DNA from: Thermoleophilia bacterium
GTDB lineage: Bacteria; Actinomycetota; Thermoleophilia; Gaiellales; Gaiellaceae
DNA length: 46,718 bases
Direction of reading: 5' to 3'
Assembly (NCBI GenBank): GCA_025934995.1
Contig: JAICWC010000010.1
Coordinates: forward strand, 1-46,718
In this document: in pieces, positions 8,026 to 16,781 of the stretch
Layout: each line of letters begins with the position of its first letter
How positions within the stretch are numbered: position 1 is the first letter of the stretch
Program-made: the position numbers and the translations under genes
The notes under the pieces: model-generated
Told to the model about the DNA's origin: nothing
Seen by the model: the letters and a program-made list of their open reading frames with translations, nothing else
The model's database searches: none

Positions 8026-8976
8026 GTGCTGCGCCTGACCCTGAGCGTGATCGCCGCGGCGCTGCCGTTGCACACGGTCGCGCGCGTTCCGCTGCCGGGG
8101 CCGCCTGTCCGCTTCGACTACACGAGCATCGATCCGGCGGCGAACAGGCTCTACATCGCGCACATGGACGCGAGTCGGCTCCTGGTCTTCGACCTCGCAA
8201 AGCGGCGCGTCATACGGTCGATCCCCGCGCCCGGCGTGCACGGCGTGATCGCCGTGCCGCAGTTGCACCGCGTCTACGCCTCGGCCACGAACGCGCGGGA
8301 GGTGTACACGATCGACGCCGCCAGTGGGCGCGTCCTGAACCGTGCGCCGGCCGGCGAGTACCCGGACGGCCTCGCGTACGACTCCGCCCAGCAGCACGTC
8401 TTCATCTCGGACGAGAGCGGCGGTGTCGAAACGGTCATCGACAAGGCCGGCAACCGGATCGCGACGATCGCGCTCGGCGGCGAAGCCGGAAACGTCCAGT
8501 ACGACGCGACGTCGCATCATGTTCTCGCCGACGTGCAGACGCGGAACGACATCGCCGTCATCGATCCGCGCACGAACAAGATCGTTCGCCGCATCGCCGT
8601 GCCGGGCTGCGACAACGACCACGGGCTGCTCGTCGACTCGGCGCGTCGCGTCGCGTTCGTCGCGTGTGACGGCAACGCGCGGCTGCTGACGCTCGACCTG
8701 CGCACCCTGAAGTTCACCGGCAATCAAAGCGTCGGGCCGAGCCCCGACGTGCTCTCGCTCGACACCTCGCTGCACCGGCTCTACGTCTCGGCCGAGAGCG
8801 GCGTCGTCGCGGTCTTCGCCGAGACCGCGCACGGCGCACGCAAGCTCGGCCAGGCGATGCTCGCGACGGAGGCGCACACGGTCGCCGCCGACCCGCGGAC
8901 GCACCTCGTGTACTTCCCGCTCCAGAGTGGGAGCTCGGGCGGCCCGCAACTCCTGATCATGCGCCCCGGCCGGTAA
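8026..8976 (+). CDS. Secreted YVTN/NHL-type beta-propeller protein
   Basis: A 316-residue protein with a short N-terminal hydrophobic signal (LRLTLSVIAAALPL) and at least five 40-residue beta-propeller repeats. Examples are NRLYIAHMDASRLLVFDL, HRVYASATNAREVYTIDA, QHVFISDESGGVETVID and HRLYVSAESGVVAVF. Such proteins are extracytoplasmic binding or scaffold proteins; no enzymatic motif is visible. The GTG at 8026 is chosen because it precedes the signal-like segment, 17 bp after the MBL stop. It is followed two bases later by a small membrane protein gene. Confidence 0.75.
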   Translation: MLRLTLSVIAAALPLHTVARVPLPGPPVRFDYTSIDPAANRLYIAHMDASRLLVFDLAKRRVIRSIPAPGVHGVIAVPQLHRVYASATNAREVYTIDAASGRVLNRAPAGEYPDGLAYDSAQQHVFISDESGGVETVIDKAGNRIATIALGGEAGNVQYDATSHHVLADVQTRNDIAVIDPRTNKIVRRIAVPGCDNDHGLLVDSARRVAFVACDGNARLLTLDLRTLKFTGNQSVGPSPDVLSLDTSLHRLYVSAESGVVAVFAETAHGARKLGQAMLATEAHTVAADPRTHLVYFPLQSGSSGGPQLLIMRPGR

Positions 8977-8978
8977 CA

Positions 8979-9344
8979 GTGCCGACCTGGGGCGCGGTCG
9001 TCTGGGGCGTCGTCGCGTCCGGCGTGCTCGCGGTCGTCCTTCTCTTCTTCGTCCTCCGCGTGCGTGGGCGGGGCACGCTCGCTGCCGGCGCTGCCGCTGC
9101 CATGCTCGGGCCGCTGCTCTGGGATCTGATCCTTCGGCACACGGGCGGAGACTTCTTCGTGGACGCGCCGGGAACCGTCTTCCCGATCAGCTTCGAGGAT
9201 CTCGGGTCGGGGGTCTTCGCAACGGCGATCGCGGCGCTGCTCCTCGGGCTCGGGCCGCTCCGTGCCGCGACCGGCGCTCGTGCTGCGTGGGCATCCTTGC
9301 TCTGTGGGATCGCGGCGCTCTTGGTCGATATCTATCTCTATTGA
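8979..9344 (+). CDS. Small four-TM membrane protein, unknown function
   Basis: A 121-residue hydrophobic protein with about four predicted membrane segments (roughly residues 6-27, 34-51, 78-95 and 100-121). It contains no family motif that I recognise. The GTG start is two bases after the upstream propeller stop, and the 3' end overlaps the likely GTG start of the CopC-CopD gene. Position between a secreted propeller and a copper-handling protein suggests a role at the membrane in the same process, but nothing more can be said from sequence. Confidence 0.7.
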   Translation: MPTWGAVVWGVVASGVLAVVLLFFVLRVRGRGTLAAGAAAAMLGPLLWDLILRHTGGDFFVDAPGTVFPISFEDLGSGVFATAIAALLLGLGPLRAATGARAAWASLLCGIAALLVDIYLY

Positions 9345-11316
9345 GATCGCCGCGGCCGTCGCGGCCGCACTCGTGCTCCCGTCGGCTGCCGGGGCGCACG
9401 CCTTCCTGAAGGAGTCGCAGCCTGCATCGGGCTCCACCGTCGGCCCCGAGCTGCGCCACGTCAGGCTGATCTTCGACGAAGGCGTGAAGCCTGCGTCGGG
9501 GATCAAGGTCCTGCGCGGCGGCGGACAGTCGGTCGTTGCGGGTGCGCCCTTCCAGCCGGCCGGCAAGGCGAACGAGATCGTCATCCCGCTGCAGAAGAAC
9601 CTCAGCTCCGGTCCATACGCGGTCATCTGGTCCGAGATCGACCGCGACGACGGTCACCTCATCTCCGGTGCGTACGTCTTCACGATCGGCAAGGGACCGC
9701 CGATCCCGGCGGGGAGCACGGGGCAGAGCGGAGGGAACGGGCCGCCGCTCACGGCGGTCGTCAGCCGTTGGCTGCTGCTCGTCGGCCTCCTGGCCGCCGC
9801 AGGCAGCGTCGGCTTCGCGCTGCTCGTCTGGCGGGCCCTGCCGCGGCGGCCGCTTGCGGTCACCGTCGCCGGCGCGCTCGCACTCGCGACGCTCGGCGCT
9901 GTGCTGAACGTCGTGCTCGTCTCCGGGGCCGTGCACACGAGCTTCGGGCATCGGACGTTGATCGGCGCCGCAGTCGCCGCGGCGGGCGGTGCACTCGCCC
10001 TCGCCTCGCTGCGCGTGCCGCAGTTGCTCGTGCCCGCCGGCGTGATTGCGGTCGTCCTGATCGGCCTGCCGACGGCGACCGGGCACGCGACAGCGCCCGA
10101 CGTGACCCGCGCGCTCAGCATCCCCGCGGACCTCGTGCACCTCGCCGCGGTCGCGCTCTGGATCGGCGGCGTCCTCCAGCTCGCCGTCGTGGCGCCGCGC
10201 GAGCTGCGGCCCCAGCTCGTGCGGCGCTTCACGCCGTACGCGATCGGCGCCGTTGCGCTGCTCGGGGCGAGCGGGATCGTGCGCGCCTTCAACGAGCTGT
10301 CCTCCGTCCGCCAAGTCTGGACGACGAGCTACGGCCAGTCGCTGCTCGTCAAGACCGGCCTGCTCGTCGGCCTGCTCGCGCTCGGTTGGCTCAGCCGCGC
10401 CCGTGCCCGTGCCGCCGTCGGGGTCGAGCTGGCGCTGTTCGCCGTCGTGATCGGCGCGGTCGCGGTGCTCACGAATGTGCGACCCGGCAAGGACTATGCG
10501 TCTGCTGCGGCGCCCGCACAATCGGGGCCTGCGACCGTCGAGTACGCCGGGGAGGACAACGACCTCGCGGTGGGGCTCGCGGTCACGCCGAAGCAGAACG
10601 CGCTCGACCTGCGCGCGACCATTCTCGGCTTCGAAGGGCCGGTGACCGGGCTCGACGTCCGTCTCGGCGCGCAGAGCCGTCGGGTCGCTGCGAGCGCATG
10701 CGGAGCCGGGTGCTACGAGGCGACGTTGGCCCTCGACGGCAGGCCGCGCGACCTGTCCGTGCGCGTCGCAGGGCATGGGCGTCCGCCGGCGACGCTCCAC
10801 TTCGCCGCGCCGGCGCAGTGGCCGGCGCCGCCGGCGCTCGGGATCGTGCGCCGGGCCGAGCAGACGATCAACGGGCTGAAGACGCTCGTCGTGCACTCGC
10901 GGCTCGGATCGGACGACAAGCACGTCGTGACGACGGTCTACAAGATGGCCGCGCCCGACCGTCTCTCGTACAGGAACGGCGACGGCTCGGGCTCCGTGAT
11001 CATCGGCAACACCCGCTGGGACACCGACAACGGCAAGCGCTGGGTCCAGTCGTCCCAGGATCCGGTGCTGCAGCAGCCGGCTCCGTTCTGGCCGCCTGCG
11101 ATCACGAACCCGCGCGTGCTACGGACAGATCGCGTCGACGGCCGGCCGGTCTGGGTGGTGTCGTTCCTCGATGCTGCGACGCCCGCGTGGTTCACGGCCT
11201 GGATCGACCGCTCGACGTACCGCACGCTCCGGCTCGAGATGGTCGCGACCGCGCACTTCATGCACGACCGCGACGGTCCTTTCGACGCGCCGCTCAGCGT
11301 CGAGCCGCCGAAGTAG
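9304..11316 (+). CDS. CopC-CopD fusion copper protein with C-terminal extension
   Basis: Extracytoplasmic copper-binding CopC domain fused to the CopD membrane domain, implicated in copper uptake. A signal peptide ends AAGA, so the mature protein starts with His (HAFLKESQP), the N-terminal Cu(II) ligand of CopC. The second CopC copper motif is DDGHLISGAYVF. About eight membrane helices follow (roughly residues 140-400). A further 230 residues are extracellular, with a region reminiscent of lipoprotein-carrier folds. No ATG/GTG/TTG lies directly before the signal; the nearest is GTG 9304, which gives a twin-Arg-containing n-region and overlaps the upstream gene by 41 bp. Neighbouring cupredoxins suggest that it supplies their copper. 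Confidence 0.85.
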   Translation: MGSRRSWSISISIEIAAAVAAALVLPSAAGAHAFLKESQPASGSTVGPELRHVRLIFDEGVKPASGIKVLRGGGQSVVAGAPFQPAGKANEIVIPLQKNLSSGPYAVIWSEIDRDDGHLISGAYVFTIGKGPPIPAGSTGQSGGNGPPLTAVVSRWLLLVGLLAAAGSVGFALLVWRALPRRPLAVTVAGALALATLGAVLNVVLVSGAVHTSFGHRTLIGAAVAAAGGALALASLRVPQLLVPAGVIAVVLIGLPTATGHATAPDVTRALSIPADLVHLAAVALWIGGVLQLAVVAPRELRPQLVRRFTPYAIGAVALLGASGIVRAFNELSSVRQVWTTSYGQSLLVKTGLLVGLLALGWLSRARARAAVGVELALFAVVIGAVAVLTNVRPGKDYASAAAPAQSGPATVEYAGEDNDLAVGLAVTPKQNALDLRATILGFEGPVTGLDVRLGAQSRRVAASACGAGCYEATLALDGRPRDLSVRVAGHGRPPATLHFAAPAQWPAPPALGIVRRAEQTINGLKTLVVHSRLGSDDKHVVTTVYKMAAPDRLSYRNGDGSGSVIIGNTRWDTDNGKRWVQSSQDPVLQQPAPFWPPAITNPRVLRTDRVDGRPVWVVSFLDAATPAWFTAWIDRSTYRTLRLEMVATAHFMHDRDGPFDAPLSVEPPK

Positions 11317-11346
11317 CGAGCGGCCCGACGCGGAGCGCAGCGCGAA

Positions 11347-11709
11347 CTACTTGACGGTGACGGTGCCCTTCATGCCGAGCGCGGCATGACCCGCGACCGT
11401 GCAGAGATACGGGAACTTGCCCTTCTTGAGCGTGACGGTCATCTTCGCGCTCTTGCCCGGCTTCAGGAGCGGGGTCTTGTGGCCCGCGATCTTGAAGTCG
11501 TGCGGGATCTTGCCCTTGTTCACGACGGTGAACGTGACGGCGCCGGGCGCCGAGACGGTCGTCGTCGACAGCTTGAACTTGAATTCGGAAGCGGTCACGG
11601 TGATCGCCTTGCCGGTCGCGTGCGACCGGGCGGCGAGCGCCGGGGTCGCGACCATGACGAGCGCGGCGACCGATGCGGCGAGTGCCGCGATCCGCATGGA
11701 GAAACGCAT
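11347..11709 (-). CDS. Single-domain cupredoxin (type 1 copper protein)
   Basis: A 120-residue secreted blue-copper protein. Residues 1-27 are a signal peptide ending ALA. All four type 1 copper ligands are present: H70 (KIPHDF), C103 (YLCTV), H108 (AGHAAL) and M113 (LGM). It would act as a one-electron carrier outside the membrane. It resembles the first domain of the tandem cupredoxin at 16782, including the KGKI-H, LLxPGKS and KGKFxYLC segments, so the two are paralogues. A GGAAGGA ribosome-binding site precedes the ATG. It diverges from the PQQ propeller gene at 11780 over a 70-bp gap, suggesting shared regulation. Confidence 0.9.
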   Translation of the reverse strand: MRFSMRIAALAASVAALVMVATPALAARSHATGKAITVTASEFKFKLSTTTVSAPGAVTFTVVNKGKIPHDFKIAGHKTPLLKPGKSAKMTVTLKKGKFPYLCTVAGHAALGMKGTVTVK

Positions 11710-11779
11710 TTCAGTGATTCCTTCCCTCGAACGACGCTTTCGCATCAAGAGTATCCGAGGTCTCGCCAAACTGTGGACG

Positions 11780-13219
11780 ATGCCCCGCGCCTTCGCCGTG
11801 CTCGTCCTCGTGGTCGCCGGCGGCGCCGCGGTGTTCGTGACGCATGGCTCGAAGAGGCATTCGTGGCCGCTCGCGAACGGCGACCGCTCGAGCCGGCGGG
11901 CAGCCGACGCGACGATCGGCTCGACCCTCCGCGTCGCGTGGCGGTTCCGGTTGCCGAAAGCCGCGACGACGTTCGGCGCGATCACCGCAAACCCGGTGAT
12001 CGCCGACGACACCGTCTACGTCCAGGACTCGGCATCGAGCGTCTACGCGCTCGATGCACGCACCGGGGCACTGCGCTGGCGGCATCGTGAGGCGGCCCCG
12101 AACGACGGCCCGAACGGCGTCACGGTCGACGGCGGGCGTGTGTACGGCGCGACCGACACCACTGCGTTCGCGCTCGACGCGTCGACGGGAAAGGTCGTGT
12201 GGGCGCGCCGTCTCGTCAATCGCTTCGAGCAGTTCGTCGGCATCTCGCCGGTCGTCGACCGCGGCCGCGTGTACCTCAGCACGCAGGGATTCCCCCTCGG
12301 CGGCCGCGGCGCCCTGTACGCGCTCTCTGCGCGCACCGGGAAGATCGTTTGGCGCTTCGCGACGATCGCGGCGCCGTGGCCGCATCCCGATGCGGGCGGA
12401 GGCGGCGCCTGGTATCCGGCCAGCATCGACGCGCACGGCAACGTGTACGTCGGCATCTCGAATCCTGCTCCGTGGGGTGGCTCGACCCGCTACCCGAACG
12501 GCGCGGAGTTCGGCGGCCGCGCTCTCTATACGGATTCGCTGCTCGTCCTCGCAGGAGAGACCGGGAAGCTCCTCTGGTACGACCAGGTGACCCGGCACGA
12601 CGTGCGTGACTACGACTTCGAGGACTCGCCGATCCTCGCGGGGAAGTTCGTCTTCGGTGCGGGCAAGGCCGGCCGCGTCGTCGCGTGGGATCGCGCGACC
12701 CACGCGCGCGTCTGGTCACGCGCTGTGGGCACGCACCTCCACGATCTCGGGCGGCTGCCGAGGCGGACGACGACTGTGTGCCCGGGTCATCTCGGCGGCG
12801 TGCTCACGCCGATGGCCTACGCGAACGGGCGGCTGTACGTGCCGGTCGTCGAGCTCTGTTCGCAAGAGAGCGCGATCACGACGCCGAGCGCCTTCGCGCG
12901 TGATCCCGCGCAGGGGAGAGGAGCGTTGTACGCGCTCGACTCCGCCACCGGCAAGACGGTGTGGCGCCGTCAACTCGCCGCGCCGCCGTTCGCCTGCGCG
13001 ACGGCGACGCGCGACGGCGTCGTCGTTCCGACCTTCGACGGATACGTCACCGTTTACTCCGCGTCGGCCGGCCGCACGATGTTCCGCACGCGTCTGAGCG
13101 ACGGGATCAACGCATGCCCCGCGATCGGCGACGGGTTGCTCGTCGTGGCGGCCGGCGCGCCGTACAAGGGGATTGCAAATCCGGTCGCGGAGATCGTCGC
13201 GTACAGCATTCGTGGCTAA
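11780..13219 (+). CDS. PQQ-type beta-propeller protein (quinoprotein-like)
   Basis: A 479-residue protein with an N-terminal signal/anchor (PRAFAVLVLVVAGGAAVFV) and repeated tryptophan-docking motifs of PQQ propellers: ALDARTGALRW, ALDASTGKVVW, ALSARTGKIVW, VLAGETGKLLW and ALDSATGKTVW. Segments such as ALYTDSLLVL...VTRHDVRDYDF match the PQQ alcohol dehydrogenase layout. Where canonical enzymes have the catalytic Asp-Asn pair, this one reads Arg-Ala by eye, so it may be a redox-inactive scaffold or use a different acid/base. No c-heme motif is present. It starts opposite a cupredoxin gene and is followed one base later by a TolB-like propeller. Confidence 0.82.
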   Translation: MPRAFAVLVLVVAGGAAVFVTHGSKRHSWPLANGDRSSRRAADATIGSTLRVAWRFRLPKAATTFGAITANPVIADDTVYVQDSASSVYALDARTGALRWRHREAAPNDGPNGVTVDGGRVYGATDTTAFALDASTGKVVWARRLVNRFEQFVGISPVVDRGRVYLSTQGFPLGGRGALYALSARTGKIVWRFATIAAPWPHPDAGGGGAWYPASIDAHGNVYVGISNPAPWGGSTRYPNGAEFGGRALYTDSLLVLAGETGKLLWYDQVTRHDVRDYDFEDSPILAGKFVFGAGKAGRVVAWDRATHARVWSRAVGTHLHDLGRLPRRTTTVCPGHLGGVLTPMAYANGRLYVPVVELCSQESAITTPSAFARDPAQGRGALYALDSATGKTVWRRQLAAPPFACATATRDGVVVPTFDGYVTVYSASAGRTMFRTRLSDGINACPAIGDGLLVVAAGAPYKGIANPVAEIVAYSIRG

Positions 13220-13220
13220 C

Positions 13221-14123
13221 ATGGGGCGTCCAATGGGTCGCGTGGTCTCGTTCGTGGCCGCGGTTGCAACAGCCGCCGTCGCGTTTGCAGCGTCCTCGGC
13301 CGCCGGCGCGAGCGCTCCGGGCCTGATCGTCTTCTCGGCGAGCGAGTCCGGGAAGTTCACGTCGCAGCTCTACGCCGTCCAGCCCTCGGGCGACGGCCTC
13401 AAGCAGCTTACGAACGGCGGCGTGAACGCGCTCGACCCGGCGTTCTCGCCGTCGGGCTCGCGGCTCGCCTTCATCCGCTTCGGCTACGGCCTCTACACGA
13501 TGAATCCCGACGGCACGGGCCTCAAGCGCCTGACGACGAACGGCCGCGACTCGTATCCCGCCTGGTCGCCCGACGGGAGGTTCATCGCCTTCGTCCGTCC
13601 GTTCAAGACGAAGTGGCGCGTCTGGATCATCCCCGCGACCGGTGGGAAGCAGCGCGTGCTCGCGCAGTCTCCGCCTGCCGGGCGGCCGTCGTGGACGTCG
13701 AAGGGCCTGCTCGTCCCGACGGGCGGCGACCTGATCCGGATCGACACCGTCAAGGGCCGCGTCGAGAAGTACTACGGCGCCAACATCGACGCCATCTGGG
13801 GATTGAACAGCGTCAGCGTCTCCCCGTCCGTCTCGCAGCTGACGTACGTCGGCGCGCGCGATCCCGTTCCGGGGGACATGGACTGCGGTGACGGCCCGTG
13901 TCAGCGGTTCGGCCTCTATCTCGAGAGCCTGACCGCGAAGAAGAAGACGCCGCACATGATCCTCAAGGATGCGGGTGCGGCCGGGTTCTCGCCGAACGGC
14001 GGCCAGATCGTGTTCTCCGCGGGCGGGGGGCTCGTCGTCCGGAGCATGGCGACGGGCGCGATGCGCTCCATCGAGACGCCGAACCTGACGCCGACGACCG
14101 GCGCGCCGCCTACCTGGCGCTAG
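13221..14123 (+). CDS. TolB/WD40-like secreted beta-propeller protein
   Basis: A 300-residue protein with a signal peptide (residues 1-30, ending SSAAGASA) and PD40-type propeller repeats, for example DPAFSPSGSRLAFI, YPAWSPDGRFIAFV and AGFSPNGGQIVFS, each beginning a blade. These domains bind proteins or peptides outside the membrane; no catalytic residues are apparent. ATG 13221 lies one base after the quinoprotein stop; a second ATG at 13233 is possible. Its stop codon shares CTAG with the stop of the convergent cupredoxin-fold gene. Confidence 0.8.
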   Translation: MGRPMGRVVSFVAAVATAAVAFAASSAAGASAPGLIVFSASESGKFTSQLYAVQPSGDGLKQLTNGGVNALDPAFSPSGSRLAFIRFGYGLYTMNPDGTGLKRLTTNGRDSYPAWSPDGRFIAFVRPFKTKWRVWIIPATGGKQRVLAQSPPAGRPSWTSKGLLVPTGGDLIRIDTVKGRVEKYYGANIDAIWGLNSVSVSPSVSQLTYVGARDPVPGDMDCGDGPCQRFGLYLESLTAKKKTPHMILKDAGAAGFSPNGGQIVFSAGGGLVVRSMATGAMRSIETPNLTPTTGAPPTWR

Positions 14124-14503
14124 TTGATCTTGAAGGCGCCGCGCGCGGTGACGATCTTGCCGGAGCGGAGCGAGAACTTCATCGTGCCGCGGTAGTCGAG
14201 GAACATCACCTTGGTGTACTGCCCGTTCGGGCGGAGCACCTGCTGGAAGCCCTGACCCTTGCCGGTGCCGCGCGCGACGTCGCCGATCACGAAGGTGTGC
14301 GTCTTCCTGCCGCGGTTCGTGAGGATGAACGTGCAGGTGCTGCCGCGCACGGCGTGGCTCGGGGTCATGGCGATCCCGTGGTCGGTGATCGTGACCTTGA
14401 CGGTGAAGATCGCCGGCGCGTTCGTCGTGCTTCCGGCAGGCCCCGAGACCGCGAGGGCGGCGAGGGCGGCGCAGGCGGGGACGAGGAGCTTCTTCACGTG
14501 CAT
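14120..14503 (-). CDS. Cupredoxin-fold protein without copper ligands
   Basis: A 127-residue secreted protein: signal peptide to about residue 24, then a short beta-sandwich resembling the neighbouring cupredoxins, with the first-His motif RKTHTFVIGD and a C-terminal strand ARGAFKIN. The loop that should hold Cys-His-Met carries none of them (GTMKFSLRSGKIV), so type 1 copper binding is unlikely. It may be a structural partner or an apo-fold binding protein. It is transcribed away from the large PQQ dehydrogenase gene across a 151-bp gap with mirrored promoter-like elements. Confidence 0.7.
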   Translation of the reverse strand: MHVKKLLVPACAALAALAVSGPAGSTTNAPAIFTVKVTITDHGIAMTPSHAVRGSTCTFILTNRGRKTHTFVIGDVARGTGKGQGFQQVLRPNGQYTKVMFLDYRGTMKFSLRSGKIVTARGAFKIN

Positions 14504-14532
14504 CAGGGTACCACCCACTACGTCCTAGGTGG

Positions 14533-14575
14533 ACTATCGGTTCACTTGCGGAACGTCCGTTTTACGTGCGATAGT
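14533..14575. promoter_or_regulatory. Putative mirrored divergent promoters
   Basis: ACTATCG at 14533-14539 and CGATAGT at 14569-14575 are perfect inverted repeats. Each can be read as a -10 element GATAGT, one per strand. On the plus strand TTGCGG at 14546-14551 is a fair -35 element with 18-bp spacing. The minus-strand -35 is not clear. The arrangement could allow one regulator to control both the PQQ dehydrogenase (+) and the cupredoxin-fold gene (-). By eye only. Confidence 0.35.
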
Positions 14576-14654
14576 TGGGCGGCCGGCAGTAGGAAAGCCC
14601 CCGGGGCTGTCGGGGTTGGAACGTCGGGGTCAAGGTCACGTTTAGGAGGGTTGG

Positions 14655-16661
14655 ATGCACCGTTTTCGCGCAGGCCTGCTCGGCGTTCTAATCGCCGGCG
14701 GGATTCTGGCGGTCGTGGTATCGACTTCTGGTGCCAACACCAGGGCGATCACGCCGTCGGGCGCCTGGACTGACGCTCAGCTGAGCGCTCCGTCGGGCGA
14801 CAACTGGCTCGAGTATTACGGCGATCTGTCGGGAGATCGCTACTCGACGCTCAATCAGATCAACACGTCGAACGTCGGTTCCTTGAAAGAGGTCTGGCAC
14901 ATGAGTCTCGGTAGCTGCACGGCGGACATCGTCGCCGGCAAGCCCGTGGTGCCCGGCGCTCCCAACGGCGCGACGAACAACCCGACGAACTGCGGTTCGA
15001 TGGAGTCGAACCCGGTCGCAATCGACGGCGTGCTCTACACCACGAACGCGCCGCTCGGTCAGACCTACGCCATCGACGCGTCGAACGGCAACATCATCTG
15101 GACCTACACCCCGTCGTATGCGGGTGAGACGCTGCCGAACGGCACGCCGTTCACCCCGGCGACCGGCGGCCGCCGCCCAGGCGTCGCCGTCGGCGAGGGC
15201 AAGGTCTTCGTCGGCCTCCCCGACGGTCGGATCGTCGCGCTCGACCAGACGAACGGGAACCTCCTCTGGGAGAACTCGGTCGGCTCCTACAAGGTCAACG
15301 CGAAGATCTCCGCCGCCCCGATCTACGTCAGGGGCCTCGTCATCGTCGGTGACGGTTCGGGCGACGGCGGCGGCGCAAGCCCGTCGCTGCAGGCGTTCCG
15401 TGCTGCCAACGGCGGCCGCGTCTGGAGCTGGAGCCCCATCCCGTCGCCGGGCCAGCCCGGCTTCAACACGTGGGGCCCTGGCAACTGCGCCAACGCCAAC
15501 GGCAGCGTCAACTACGGCGGTGGCTCCTTCTGGGAGGCGCCGGTCATCGACACGAAGAACAACCTCGCCATCGTCGGCACGGGCAACCCGGAGCCGTGGA
15601 ACACGCGCTGCCCGGGCTCGGATCTCTACACCGACTCGATCGTCGGCCTGAACCTCCAGACCGGCACGATGAAGTGGTACTTCCAGACGGCGCACCACGA
15701 CCTCTGGGACTCCGACCTGCCGAACAACGGCACGATGTTCACCGGCACGTTCACGATCAAGGGCAAGAAGGTCGTCCGCCCGGCCGTCTCGTACGTGAAC
15801 AAGTACGGCATGACGTTCGTGATCGACCGGATCACGGGCAAGCCGCTGCTCCCGGTGAAGGAGACGAAGGTCCCCACCAGCAGCGCGCCCGGTGTGAACT
15901 CATGGCCGACGCAGCCGATCCCGGCCGCGAAGAACGTGCTGTTCAACCCGGTCAACAAGGACAACATCCCGTGCACGACGCCGGACGCGGTCACCTCCAC
16001 GGGTGCGCCGTTTGCGACGTCGACCGCGCCGGACGGCAAGCCGTACAAGATCGCGTGCGCATACACCCCGTATGACACGAGCCAGTACGTCGTGACGCCG
16101 TTCGAGATGATGGACTGGCCGGCGAGCTCGTACGATCCGCTCACGCACTCGATGGTCACGTGCGGTGTCACGGGTCGCGCGACCGGCTTCGAGCAGATCC
16201 CCGCGGCGTCGCAGGTTCCGACGCTGTTCGGTGGTCTCGGTGCCGCCCGCCTGGGTGTCGCTGACGGTTCGACGCCGATCAGCAACACGGGCAACTTCAC
16301 CGCCCTGAACGTCCAGACCGGCCAGTACACCTGGCACCAGCACTGGCCCGCGATCTGCTACTCCGGCTCGGCCAACACGGCCGGCGGCGTGACGTTCGTC
16401 GGGCACTTCGGCACCGGTGACGGGTCGAAGGGTGACGGGTACCTCGAGGCGGTCGACTCCAAGACGGGCAAGTCCCTCTGGACGTCGCCGACCTTCCCGT
16501 ACCCGGCTTCGGCGGCCCCGATCGTCTACTCCGTGAACGGCAAGGAGTTCGTGACGATCGAGGTCGGTGGCTCCGGCCACAACGACGTGACCCGCCCGGC
16601 TGGGCTCCTGAGCCCGCTCCGCGTCCGCGGCGACTACGTCTACACGTTCGCGCTGCCCTAG
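14655..16661 (+). CDS. PQQ-dependent dehydrogenase (soluble/secreted quinoprotein)
   Basis: A 668-residue secreted quinoprotein of the PQQ alcohol/methanol dehydrogenase family, the best family match of the three propellers here. It has a signal peptide (residues 1-30) and the N-terminal signature DRYSTLNQINTSNVGSLKEVW. ESNPVAIDGVLYTT supplies the conserved calcium-binding Glu region, and W-motifs such as ALDQTNGNLLW and AVDSKTGKSLW are present. TAHHDLWDSDLP is the family hallmark. The catalytic Asp-Asn pair position reads Ser-Asp (GSDLYTDS), which is atypical. A strong AGGAGGG ribosome-binding site precedes the ATG. It lacks a c-type heme domain; the tandem cupredoxin downstream is the likely electron acceptor (inference). 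Confidence 0.9.
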   Translation: MHRFRAGLLGVLIAGGILAVVVSTSGANTRAITPSGAWTDAQLSAPSGDNWLEYYGDLSGDRYSTLNQINTSNVGSLKEVWHMSLGSCTADIVAGKPVVPGAPNGATNNPTNCGSMESNPVAIDGVLYTTNAPLGQTYAIDASNGNIIWTYTPSYAGETLPNGTPFTPATGGRRPGVAVGEGKVFVGLPDGRIVALDQTNGNLLWENSVGSYKVNAKISAAPIYVRGLVIVGDGSGDGGGASPSLQAFRAANGGRVWSWSPIPSPGQPGFNTWGPGNCANANGSVNYGGGSFWEAPVIDTKNNLAIVGTGNPEPWNTRCPGSDLYTDSIVGLNLQTGTMKWYFQTAHHDLWDSDLPNNGTMFTGTFTIKGKKVVRPAVSYVNKYGMTFVIDRITGKPLLPVKETKVPTSSAPGVNSWPTQPIPAAKNVLFNPVNKDNIPCTTPDAVTSTGAPFATSTAPDGKPYKIACAYTPYDTSQYVVTPFEMMDWPASSYDPLTHSMVTCGVTGRATGFEQIPAASQVPTLFGGLGAARLGVADGSTPISNTGNFTALNVQTGQYTWHQHWPAICYSGSANTAGGVTFVGHFGTGDGSKGDGYLEAVDSKTGKSLWTSPTFPYPASAAPIVYSVNGKEFVTIEVGGSGHNDVTRPAGLLSPLRVRGDYVYTFALP

Positions 16662-16685
16662 CCGGTCATTTCACTGGCACAATGA

Positions 16686-16717
16686 GGTGGTGGTCGCCGG
16701 CAACGGCGACCACCACC
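16686..16717 (+). other. Perfect 14-bp stem with GCAA tetraloop
   Basis: GGTGGTGGTCGCCG (16686-16699) and its exact reverse complement (16704-16717) enclose GCAA, a GNRA tetraloop. No U-tract follows, so it is not a standard intrinsic terminator. It sits between the PQQ dehydrogenase and the tandem cupredoxin gene, where it could stabilise the upstream mRNA end or set the relative expression of the two genes. Confidence 0.6.
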
Positions 16718-16781
16718 AGGGGTCTGGCAAGGATGGGGGCGTTTCCCCGGGAGCCTTGCGTTTCAACGGAAAGGAAGCTGA

